Source: an uncultured Roseovarius sp. (GTDB lineage Bacteria; Pseudomonadota; Alphaproteobacteria; Rhodobacterales; Rhodobacteraceae). Taken from it: a stretch of 62,453 nucleotides of DNA. The position numbers and the translations under genes were made by a program. The notes under the pieces are model-generated. The model was not told where the DNA came from, did no database searches, and saw nothing but the letters and a program-made list of their open reading frames with translations. Location: contig NZ_CAJXNN010000022.1 in the NCBI RefSeq assembly GCF_913057115.1, positions 1-62,453 of the forward strand, written 5' to 3'. Position 1 is the first letter of the stretch. Every line of letters starts with the position of its first letter. This document shows positions 25,733 to 33,766 of this stretch, piece after piece.

Positions 25733-27167
25733 CGACTACGAAAGCCCGCGGATTTCGGAAGAACTGGGCAATCTGTCGCCCACCATGTCGGCGGAACGCA
25801 ACCCGCTCGCGCGTGGCTATTCCGTGGAGCCGCTGACCGAGATCGACGGCTGCAAGATCGAAGACATCATCGAACGCGCCGGATCGCCCGCCTTTGTGTT
25901 TTCCGAACGGACGCTGCGCCGGAAAATCAACCGGATGCGTACGGCCTTCAGGTCACGCTATCCCGAGACCCACTTCTTCTGGTCCTACAAGACCAACAAC
26001 CTCGATGCGATTTGCCGGGTTCTCAAAGACGAAGGGTGGGGTGCCGAGATCGTCTCGAATTTCGAGTACAAAAAGGCCCGGCATCTTGGGTACGAAGGCA
26101 ACGAGATCCTGTTCAACGGACCTTACAAAAGCCCCTCGGCCATACGACGTTCCTTTGCCGAAGGCGCGCTCATCCAGATCGACAACTGGGATGATCTGGA
26201 CCGTGTCGAAACCGCGGCCGAGGAGATGGATGGACCCTTCGATGTCGGCATTCGGGTCTGGTTCGCGACAGGCCATGGGCCGACGTGGTCCAAGTTCGGG
26301 TTCAATCTTGCCAGCGGCGAAGCACAGCGCGCGGCGCGGCGTGTCGCACAGAACCCTAACCTGAACCTGCACACGCTGCACAGTCACATCGGGACCTACA
26401 TGCTTGACCCCGAAGCCTATCGCGTTGCAACGAAACTGCTTCTTGGGCTTCGGGATCAGGTGGAGGACGACACGGGCCATCTTGCTGCATGCTTGAACCT
26501 TGGTGGCGGTTTTCCATCCTACAGCCTTCTGCACGGCATGAAGGGGCCCGCCGAGACGACCATTGCCCCAATCGAGAAATATGCAGACGCCATCACCTCA
26601 GAGCTGAACAGGCTTCCCAGTGACAGGCGCCCGGAATTGCGGTTGGAAAGTGGTCGCCATCTTGTTGACGAGTCCGGCTACCTCATCAGCAGTGTCGTCG
26701 CGGTCAAGCAGGGAGAAGCCGCCGGGCAGCCGCGCGGCACCGCCGAGGATGCCATGCGCATCAAGGAAAGAAGCCTTTTGGGGCGATATTCCAAGGTCAC
26801 CTATGTCGCGGATGTCGGGATCAATCTTCTTTATACGGCGGCGTGGTTTGAAATCTCGGTTCGCCCGGCGCGCAGAATGGATGAACTGCCCGAGCAGACA
26901 AGGCTTGTCGGCGACCTTTGCATGGAAATCGACGTGATCCGCGAGAATGTCGCGCTGCCAAGGTTGAGGGTGGGTGATCGGCTGACGCTGTGGCCCGTGG
27001 GGGCCTATAACCTCGGCCAATCCATGCAGTTCATCCACCTGCGTCCGGCCGTTGTGATGATAGGCGAAGACTCCGAGATGCGTCTTATCCGGCGCCGCGA
27101 AGACCTGAATGACATTGAAGCCCCGGAAGTTTTTGGGGATGAACCTGACGTTGGCAGGCATGGTTGA
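25725..27167 (+). CDS. Fold-type III PLP decarboxylase (LysA / Orn-DAP decarboxylase-like)
   Basis: 480 aa, slightly long for the family because of about 50 extra N-terminal residues. The PLP lysine is in FFWSYKTNN. Other hallmarks are LHSHIGTY, the phosphate-binding LNLGGGFPSY, RLESGRHLVDESG, the substrate and dimer motif GDLCMEIDVI (Cys and Asp) and GAYNLGQSMQF near the end. Such enzymes decarboxylate meso-diaminopimelate, ornithine, arginine or carboxynorspermidine. Its place after an ATP-grasp ligase and before a cell-wall-type peptidase suggests a modified amino acid or amine as part of a small product rather than lysine biosynthesis (inference). Confidence 0.82.
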   Translation: MNDDYESPRISEELGNLSPTMSAERNPLARGYSVEPLTEIDGCKIEDIIERAGSPAFVFSERTLRRKINRMRTAFRSRYPETHFFWSYKTNNLDAICRVLKDEGWGAEIVSNFEYKKARHLGYEGNEILFNGPYKSPSAIRRSFAEGALIQIDNWDDLDRVETAAEEMDGPFDVGIRVWFATGHGPTWSKFGFNLASGEAQRAARRVAQNPNLNLHTLHSHIGTYMLDPEAYRVATKLLLGLRDQVEDDTGHLAACLNLGGGFPSYSLLHGMKGPAETTIAPIEKYADAITSELNRLPSDRRPELRLESGRHLVDESGYLISSVVAVKQGEAAGQPRGTAEDAMRIKERSLLGRYSKVTYVADVGINLLYTAAWFEISVRPARRMDELPEQTRLVGDLCMEIDVIRENVALPRLRVGDRLTLWPVGAYNLGQSMQFIHLRPAVVMIGEDSEMRLIRRREDLNDIEAPEVFGDEPDVGRHG

Positions 27168-29364
27168 GCTTCGTGGATCAATCCGGGCGTGCAGCCTGCA
27201 TGACCGGGGGACCGGCAAGGGCGGGGCTCTCTTGGGTCTTGTCGAAGATGTTTTCCTGCGTCCGCTCTCGGCCCTTTTGCTGATCCAGTCTTCGCTTGTC
27301 GGCCTTGGGTTGTGGGTGCCTTTGTTGCTGTCGCCCAGCCTTGCCTTGGTGGGCTTGCTGGCCCTGTTGTTCATGGCCGCATTGGACAGGTTTCTTGTTC
27401 ACGCCGAAATGTCGTCGCTGACGATCGAGTTTCGCGCCAACGGCCTTTTGGCCGCGCTCGTTTCTTATTGGGTCCTTGGGCCGATCGGGTTGTCCGCGGT
27501 CGCGCTGACCTTGGCCACCGGGACGGCGGTACTTGTGGCGCTTTATCTCGTCTTTCTTGGGAAATCCCTGCATCCTGAGCAGGGTCTTCCGGTAACGGTT
27601 TGGCCCTACTGTATCGTTGCGGCCATCATATTGACCCTGTTTTCCGGCATGGGCAGCCATCCTGCCGAGTATTTCGGCTGGCCGGACATGGCCTACCAAG
27701 ATTGGGCAGACCTGCCAGCGGCCTTCTTGTACGGGCTCGGGGTGTTCGTGTTTTCGCCTTCGGTTCTGTCCGGGGCCGTTATCGCGATCTTGATCGCGCT
27801 ATGGTCTCCGGTGATGTTCCTGACCGGCCTCATCGGGTGGATGTCGGGCGCGCTTTTTTCCATCGCGATCATTTCGATCGGTGCCCCGGTGGATTGGGTG
27901 CCTGCGTCCTATAATTCCTTTCTTGCGGGGATGGCACTTGGGGCGGTGTTCGTCGTGCCCGGTTTGCATGGGCTTGTGACGGCATCCTTTGCAGGAATGC
28001 TCGCCGCGCTTTTGGCGGCCTTCCTTCAGATCCAGACGAACCATTCGGGTGTGTCCTATCTTCCGATCCCGTTCATCATCACGCTCTATTCCGGTCTTGC
28101 GACGATGACCGGCATGGGGCTGGTCGGGCGCGATTGGGGGGCTTTGGCGTTATGGGCGCGCCCCGAAACGGCACGGATATCCTTCGATTGGCTGGAGTCG
28201 CGATGGGGCAGCAAGAAGAACCAACTTCTCAGCGTACCGGTCCATGGCCCGGTCGAGATCACGCAGGGTATGGATGGGCCGCTGACACATCGCGGTCGCT
28301 GGCGTCATGCGATTGATTTCGAGAAGCCCCGGACGAACCTCGGCACGAACGCGGAAAACCGCCCGTCCATTTGGGGGGCTGAGGTGTATTCCCCGGTCGA
28401 AGGCAAGGTCGTCTCGGTTCAGAACGGGGTTCCGGATAATCCGATTGGCACGGTGAACTACGGCGAGAACTGGGGAAACCACGTTATCATCCAGTCCGAC
28501 AAAACCCCTCATGTCGCGGTGTGTCACCTCATGGCGGGGTCGGTCGCGGTGCAACCGGGGCAGCGGGTGTCGTTCGATACCGTCCTCGGGAAGGTCGGCA
28601 ATTCAGGCCGCTCTGCCGTGCCGCATCTTCATCTGCAGCAACAGTCCGGCCCGAAACTTGGCACGCCGACCAAGCCGTTTCGCCTGGCCAATTATTTCGA
28701 GGTCGACATGAGCGATGGGCGATACCGGCGCTGGTTGGCGTCGGGTTTGCCATCCGAGCGGCAGGTTATCGCCGCGGCAAGCCAGAACCCGGTAATCCAT
28801 GATCTTGTGACCGGAATGCTCCCGGGCCGTGGCCTTTGGACGATCAACAGGGGGGCGATGTCTGGATCTAGCAAGGCCGGTTCACTGGTTGTGACAACCC
28901 GCTTTACCGAAGACGGGCTGTTTCGAATGGAGGACCGGGACGGCGATTATTTCGAGGCGGAGTTGGATATCGACGCCTTCCGTATCGTCAGCGTGTCCTG
29001 CGACCGGCGCGGGCCCATTGCCGCGCTTGCAACCGCGATGTCGACGATACCCTACGCGGCTTTTCCGGGTATCGAATGGGATGATGCGCTTTATCTGCCG
29101 GTTTCGCTCAAGACACGCTCTTTGCGCGATATGATGATACCGCTTCTCGGTGCGCCGTTGACGCATGTGTCTTCGCGGCTTGAAACCCTGTCCAGCGATT
29201 TGGGTGCCAGCATCGTCTCGACCTATAGGCATAGTGACGATGGACCCGCGTACACAAGTCGCCTTCACATTTCCCCTAAACGCGGCCCCGTGTACCTGAG
29301 TTGGGACGGCGAGCAGGGCGAAACCGTGGTTGAACTGGTCTCTTTCGAAATCCACGCAGGATGA
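27160..29364 (+). CDS. Urea-transporter-like membrane domain fused to M23 peptidase domain
   Basis: About 734 aa. Start uncertain: ATG 27160 overlaps the preceding gene by eight bases; 27139 and 27109 are in-frame alternatives. Residues up to about 330 contain roughly ten helices with the two-fold pattern of UT-family urea channels (FVFSPSVLSGAVIAILIALWSPVMFL, then a VPASYNSFLAGMALGAVFV repeat). From about residue 350 comes an M23-type domain: HRGRWRHAIDFE (His and Asp zinc ligands), VYSPVEGKVVS, NHVIIQ and VPHLHLQQQ (HxH). About 200 further C-terminal residues are of unknown fold. The orientation of the peptidase half is not certain. It ends the four-gene operon. Confidence 0.75.
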   Translation: MVELRGSIRACSLHDRGTGKGGALLGLVEDVFLRPLSALLLIQSSLVGLGLWVPLLLSPSLALVGLLALLFMAALDRFLVHAEMSSLTIEFRANGLLAALVSYWVLGPIGLSAVALTLATGTAVLVALYLVFLGKSLHPEQGLPVTVWPYCIVAAIILTLFSGMGSHPAEYFGWPDMAYQDWADLPAAFLYGLGVFVFSPSVLSGAVIAILIALWSPVMFLTGLIGWMSGALFSIAIISIGAPVDWVPASYNSFLAGMALGAVFVVPGLHGLVTASFAGMLAALLAAFLQIQTNHSGVSYLPIPFIITLYSGLATMTGMGLVGRDWGALALWARPETARISFDWLESRWGSKKNQLLSVPVHGPVEITQGMDGPLTHRGRWRHAIDFEKPRTNLGTNAENRPSIWGAEVYSPVEGKVVSVQNGVPDNPIGTVNYGENWGNHVIIQSDKTPHVAVCHLMAGSVAVQPGQRVSFDTVLGKVGNSGRSAVPHLHLQQQSGPKLGTPTKPFRLANYFEVDMSDGRYRRWLASGLPSERQVIAAASQNPVIHDLVTGMLPGRGLWTINRGAMSGSSKAGSLVVTTRFTEDGLFRMEDRDGDYFEAELDIDAFRIVSVSCDRRGPIAALATAMSTIPYAAFPGIEWDDALYLPVSLKTRSLRDMMIPLLGAPLTHVSSRLETLSSDLGASIVSTYRHSDDGPAYTSRLHISPKRGPVYLSWDGEQGETVVELVSFEIHAG

Positions 29365-29485
29365 CCGGGGTCAAGGCGTTCGCCGGATGGGTTGCAAGGC
29401 AAGCATGGTACGTTGCGCGTATACATAGCGTGCCAAACTGTTTATCGTACTCGTGCAAAACCGGGTCGCTGGGGCTGCTCTGCAT

Positions 29486-30124
29486 ATGATGGCAAAACCT
29501 GATATCGCAATGATTGTGGGCCTTTGTATCGGCCTGATCTTGCCCGGGGTCGCGATGAGTGACACTTGCCCGCAATTGCAACTGCTGCGCGAAGAGCGCC
29601 GCGAAGACGTTCAGGCCGCGCGTGATGATTTCAATTCCGAGCGCGACAAATTGGATAAGGCGTTTCGCGAAAAGAAGAAGGAATTGCATGAGAACGGATG
29701 GCTCACGCGGCAGGAGATCGACAGGGCCTACGCGGAGAGGAAAAAACACGTCGACGATGCTGACGAGCGCAACCGCCTGACCGATGCGGAAATGAAGAAA
29801 AAGGCCTGCATCAACTATTGGACGGACGCGCGATTGGCCATTCTGGACCGCAAGTACGAAGAGCTTGTGTCGGCCCTGCGATTTAAACGCGATATCACGA
29901 TCGCCGAGATCAACGCCAGTTGGCGCTTGGCAAGCCGCGTCCAACAATCCGTGTGCCGTTTGCATGGGAACATGCTGACGAAGGACTGGGGGTGCAGTCA
30001 AAAAAGGGATTGTGTGCCGACCACCGGGGAGCTTGCCCAAGCAATTCTTGATGCCCACATGGCCATAATGCGGCGCGAGAGCCTAAGCAAAATCGACGTA
30101 TCATCAGTGGCTGACTGCGACTAG
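29486..30124 (+). CDS. Small secreted coiled-coil protein of unknown function
   Basis: About 212 aa from ATG 29486 (29489 also possible; no strong ribosome-binding site). A signal-peptide-like segment IAMIVGLCIGLILPGVAMS is followed by a highly charged helix (REERREDVQAARDDFNSERDKLDK and onward, to about residue 125) rich in Glu, Lys, Arg and Asp, typical of a coiled coil. Seven cysteines in the mature part could form disulfides in the periplasm. No family is recognised. It lies 121 bases after the M23 fusion gene on the same strand, so it may or may not share its transcript. It converges with the large LprI-type gene. Confidence 0.6.
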   Translation: MMAKPDIAMIVGLCIGLILPGVAMSDTCPQLQLLREERREDVQAARDDFNSERDKLDKAFREKKKELHENGWLTRQEIDRAYAERKKHVDDADERNRLTDAEMKKKACINYWTDARLAILDRKYEELVSALRFKRDITIAEINASWRLASRVQQSVCRLHGNMLTKDWGCSQKRDCVPTTGELAQAILDAHMAIMRRESLSKIDVSSVADCD

Positions 30125-30167
30125 CCGGGGCGAGGGTGCGCCCGGCCAATCACGAAACCCACCACGA

Positions 30168-33100
30168 TCAGAACTTGGTGGTTATGTCGTCCTTTTCGGC
30201 AGTCAGCGCCTCCCGCATCACCTCGCGTGGTGCCGATGCATCGACAAGCAGGGTATGAATGCTCAGGTCATCGTTCGTGCTGAAGAACCTGACGGCGAGG
30301 GCCGGAACGCAATCCGCCTCTTCAAGGATCATCCGCCTGCCGACCTCGCCTTGCGGGAACGGCAACGACAGGACATTCGAGAACAACTCCCAGCCAACGT
30401 CGGCGCGTGAGCCTTGGCGCCATGTTTCACTGAGGCCACTGGGCAAGTAGCGGCCAAGGCTGGTTGGAAACAGCGGAAGGCAGTTTCTATGGCCCGTGTC
30501 GTTGACCTGAAGGTGGTTGCCCCAGTTGCTGTCTTCCAAACCATATTTTTCCGAAATCAGCTTGCGAAACTCCCCCGCCATCGGACGCTTTCCCGGCAGG
30601 TCCAAGGTTCGCGTGATCGCGATCACACCCTCCTCGGGCCGATCGACCAGATGATACACCGCGATCGATTCACCCGTGGACGCATTGCCATAGGCAATGG
30701 AGTTGGCAAAAACGTTCTTTGCCATGTGCCGTTCTACAATCCCGTCGATCTTCTCGAAATGCGAGCGGATCACCTTGTCGGCCTCGTCCAATGACATGCC
30801 GAGTTTCAGCCCGACGATGTCGGGGTCGATCAGCGTCGGGGCGTCGTCACTTTCCGCTTCTGGCTCGGCCTGATCAACTTGCTCCTGTTCGGCTTGATCC
30901 TGCTTTTGGTTGTCCCCGGTATCCCCGGCGGGGAAATCCTCGTGCGTGAGACTGGCAAAGTTCAATCCTTTGAGGTCATAAAGCTCGGCCCCCAACAGCT
31001 TGGTTTCAAGGAAAAAGCCCCGTTCGTTGCGCTGAACGCCGGTGAATTCCATGGAGATGTCGAAAACGAAGTGTTCGGGCAGATCACGCTTGCGCCCCAG
31101 GCAATCGTAATATGTCTCATTGGCGTTATTGACGTCATAAGCCGACGCACCTGATCCGTCTTGCATCAGATCATTGAGGGCGTCGCGCTCCGAATGGCAG
31201 TTGTCTTGCAGGAAAAGGCTTTCCGCCTTGGCTGCCTCCATTTCCAGCGCGGGAATACGCGGCAAGCGGTCCGACACCAGAATGACATTCCTGATGAGTG
31301 GCCGCAGGCCTTGGACCAATGATTCGGGCAGCTCCTTGACGTTGAAATCCTGCTGCAACCCGGGGTCACCGAATGCGGCGGACTTGCCCAAGTGCTCGGC
31401 CATGTTCTGCATCCGGTCCATGCGATGAATTTCGCGCAGATAGCCTCCATTGGTTCGGGATGCGGTCAGTTTGCCATCTTTGTATCCGACCCACTCTGGC
31501 TCGACCTTTATGGGGGTAACGGCCCTCGGGGTGAGATCGGAAAGCAGTCGCTGCACCTCGGCCTTGTAGTCATCCACCAATTCGGGCGCAACGAAGGATG
31601 GCTTCCGGCCCCTCACCTGATCGGGCGAGAAAACGCTGGGGCCGTTGCGGTCCTGGTCGTATTGAACCTGCCGCTCTGTCAGTTGCAGCCATTCATCCTC
31701 GGTCAGAACGTCAGGCGCGAGGCGCAGCACGAAAAACGCGCCCGGGACGCGCGGCCATATATCCGAAACCGGCGGCGCATAGGACGGTTGGCCTGCGTCC
31801 CCTGCATCCGCAGTTGGCGTTTCGGGATAGGTATAAAGCACCTCTTCCAGCGAATGCATCGGATGCAACCGGGGCGGCCCTGTCACTTCGATACTCAAGC
31901 GATTCATCGAGTCATTGGGTTCAATCGACAAGGTTGCAGGAGAGGACACCAGGAGCTTACGCAGGCTGCCAAGCTGATCCGAGAAGGCCCGTGCCTCGGA
32001 GACCTCCATGGAAATGGGGCCAATCCCCGGGCCAGAACGGTACTCGGCCAGTACTGAGCGCCCGTTCAGGTCCAAACGTTTCTCTCTACAAGAGGTCGTT
32101 CTTTGCGGGAACTCTTCTGCGTCGAAGTCGTACTCCCCGAAACTGGCCGCGCAGATCAGCATCACGTCAATCGAGCCGGCAAGCTGGTCTTGCGCGATCC
32201 GCGCCTCGACAAGGGCGCGGCCCTCGGACATGAAAAGCCGCCGGTCGAATTCGTTCTCCCAAAGATAGGTCGAGATCGACGCGAGTGTGGGGCCACCGGC
32301 CTTGCGCTTCGCCGCCAGATTGTTGAGCAGGATTTGTGGCGGGTTGCCCTCGTGAACAAGGCCGATCAAGGCGTCGATGTCCTCATCCGGAAGCGTATCC
32401 AGAAGCCGCATCATGAAATCGGTATCGTTAATCAAATCCGCATTCGCGGCATACTCAAGCCGCGTCACCATATCGTCCCGCGAGTTTTCGTATCGCGAAC
32501 TAGCGCTGCGTGGTACGAAATCGTTGCTGATGAAGAACAGGGGCAGGTTGCCTTGTGCCCCGGATGCGCCTGGCATCGTGTCGCTGTTTGCAACTCTGTT
32601 TGTCGATCCATCTGTTGTGACGCGCTGCAAGTAGGCGGCGCGGTCGCGCATGGTTGACTCAAGACAGGCCCGGTTGCCGCCGCAAGCGTTGCGTTCCCTC
32701 AGCCAAGCGCGCTGACCTTGGAGAAGGTCGTCGGCGGCGGATGCATCCAAGCGATCCCGGGCGGTTGAGAACGAGCGGGCAATCTCGCGATCATAGGTGG
32801 CCAGACTGGCCGAACTGCAAATGGCCTTCTCGGTCGAGGTGCCGGCCCGGGCGCAATCAAAACTCGGGTTTGGCGTATTGCTTGCGGTGGGTGTCGTGCC
32901 GCCAGCTTGCCGTTCGGCTTGCATTCGCCGCAGGATCGACCGCGTGGGTTGGCCCGTGACCGGTGCGCCGATATCCGCCTCGAACCTGCGGATCGCCTGC
33001 GCCGTCCGGCTGCCCATCAGGCCATCAATCGGCCCGGGGGCATAGCCCAGATCGGTCAGTGTCGTTTGAATTTGACGGATGGTGCGCCGGTCCGATTGTA

Positions 33101-33281
33101 CCTGTTGGCGTTGTTCTGTGCGGGGCTCTGCACGGTCTCTTTGCGGTTGGCGTTCTTGCTGTTGTTTGGAAAGCTCATTGATGACGTTTATGCCCGTAAC
33201 AACGTCATTCAGGTCGAAAGAATACCCCGGTGTCGCAGCCAGAGTGAAAAAAAGAACTAGCTTGATCGTGTTCCGTTTCAT
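30168..33281 (-). CDS. Large periplasmic protein with peptidoglycan-binding and LprI domains
   Basis: 1037 aa from ATG 33281, preceded by a GGGGGG run; a longer reading to 33518 has no clear start signal. A signal peptide ends near GYSF. A Gln/Arg-rich linker follows, then a PG_binding_1 domain (IQTTLTDLGYAPGPIDGLMGSRTAQAIRRFE, about residues 67-98), then an LprI/DUF1311 lysozyme-inhibitor-like domain with cysteines (FDCARAGTSTEKAICSSASLATYDREIAR, to about 215). The remaining 800 residues are an unrecognised mixed region with an acidic Gln/Glu-rich linker near EQEQVDQAEPEAESDD. It probably binds cell wall in the periplasm. Role unknown. Confidence 0.75.
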   Translation of the reverse strand: MKRNTIKLVLFFTLAATPGYSFDLNDVVTGINVINELSKQQQERQPQRDRAEPRTEQRQQVQSDRRTIRQIQTTLTDLGYAPGPIDGLMGSRTAQAIRRFEADIGAPVTGQPTRSILRRMQAERQAGGTTPTASNTPNPSFDCARAGTSTEKAICSSASLATYDREIARSFSTARDRLDASAADDLLQGQRAWLRERNACGGNRACLESTMRDRAAYLQRVTTDGSTNRVANSDTMPGASGAQGNLPLFFISNDFVPRSASSRYENSRDDMVTRLEYAANADLINDTDFMMRLLDTLPDEDIDALIGLVHEGNPPQILLNNLAAKRKAGGPTLASISTYLWENEFDRRLFMSEGRALVEARIAQDQLAGSIDVMLICAASFGEYDFDAEEFPQRTTSCREKRLDLNGRSVLAEYRSGPGIGPISMEVSEARAFSDQLGSLRKLLVSSPATLSIEPNDSMNRLSIEVTGPPRLHPMHSLEEVLYTYPETPTADAGDAGQPSYAPPVSDIWPRVPGAFFVLRLAPDVLTEDEWLQLTERQVQYDQDRNGPSVFSPDQVRGRKPSFVAPELVDDYKAEVQRLLSDLTPRAVTPIKVEPEWVGYKDGKLTASRTNGGYLREIHRMDRMQNMAEHLGKSAAFGDPGLQQDFNVKELPESLVQGLRPLIRNVILVSDRLPRIPALEMEAAKAESLFLQDNCHSERDALNDLMQDGSGASAYDVNNANETYYDCLGRKRDLPEHFVFDISMEFTGVQRNERGFFLETKLLGAELYDLKGLNFASLTHEDFPAGDTGDNQKQDQAEQEQVDQAEPEAESDDAPTLIDPDIVGLKLGMSLDEADKVIRSHFEKIDGIVERHMAKNVFANSIAYGNASTGESIAVYHLVDRPEEGVIAITRTLDLPGKRPMAGEFRKLISEKYGLEDSNWGNHLQVNDTGHRNCLPLFPTSLGRYLPSGLSETWRQGSRADVGWELFSNVLSLPFPQGEVGRRMILEEADCVPALAVRFFSTNDDLSIHTLLVDASAPREVMREALTAEKDDITTKF

Positions 33282-33766
33282 CGCGCATCCCCCCCTCGCG
33301 CCGAGTAATAGTGGCAGGGTACATGATGCTTGCTCAAGCATGATTCGGGCAATGATATCGGATAAAACCCTTTTGTTGGGTGCCAAGGCGAAAGCCTTCG
33401 ACCCAAAACATGAGTCACAGCTTTGGGGCGCAGGCCGCGCAACATGTGACTGTTGCTCGCGCCCTGTCTTTATCTGATGTGTCAGGTTCAAAGCAGGACG
33501 CTTTAGGCACTCAGGCAAGCGTTAGGTGGGTTCTCCAAGACTGCCTGCAACGCCAATGGTTTGGATCGTTTCGTCAGCAAGACAAGCTGCCGTGCTTGCT
33601 GGCTTTCAGGCATGGATGGGACGCCGTCGTTCAAACGGTCATTGCGGATTTTGACGGGGAGCCCGGTGCCGCCCAATTCGCACGTATGATGAATATTCGT
33701 CCTGTTGTCTGCCTGTCATGTAACGGTCCTAAGAGGGGGCGCGTATGACAAATCCGGTGGGCCCCG
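33282..33766. other. 485-base intergenic region between the LprI-type gene and phaC
   Basis: Divergent promoters are expected here. AGTCACA (33413-33419) and TGTGACT (33445-33451) form a 7-base inverted repeat 25 bases apart. A frame open from 33380 to 33748 on the plus strand has no recognisable similarity, no good start signal and unusual composition, so I do not call it. A 24-residue reading frame (33745-33819) starts nine bases after GAGGGGG and overlaps the phaC start in another frame; it may be a leader or chance. Confidence 0.4.

Noticed and set aside
30124..30146. GCCGGG/CCCGGC hairpin between the convergent genes near 30.1 kb
   Set aside because: Only six paired bases with a long loop and no T-run; not convincing as a terminator.
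33380..33748. Plus-strand frame of 122 codons between the LprI-type gene and phaC
   Set aside because: No ribosome-binding site, no similarity and overlap with the likely promoter region; not enough support.
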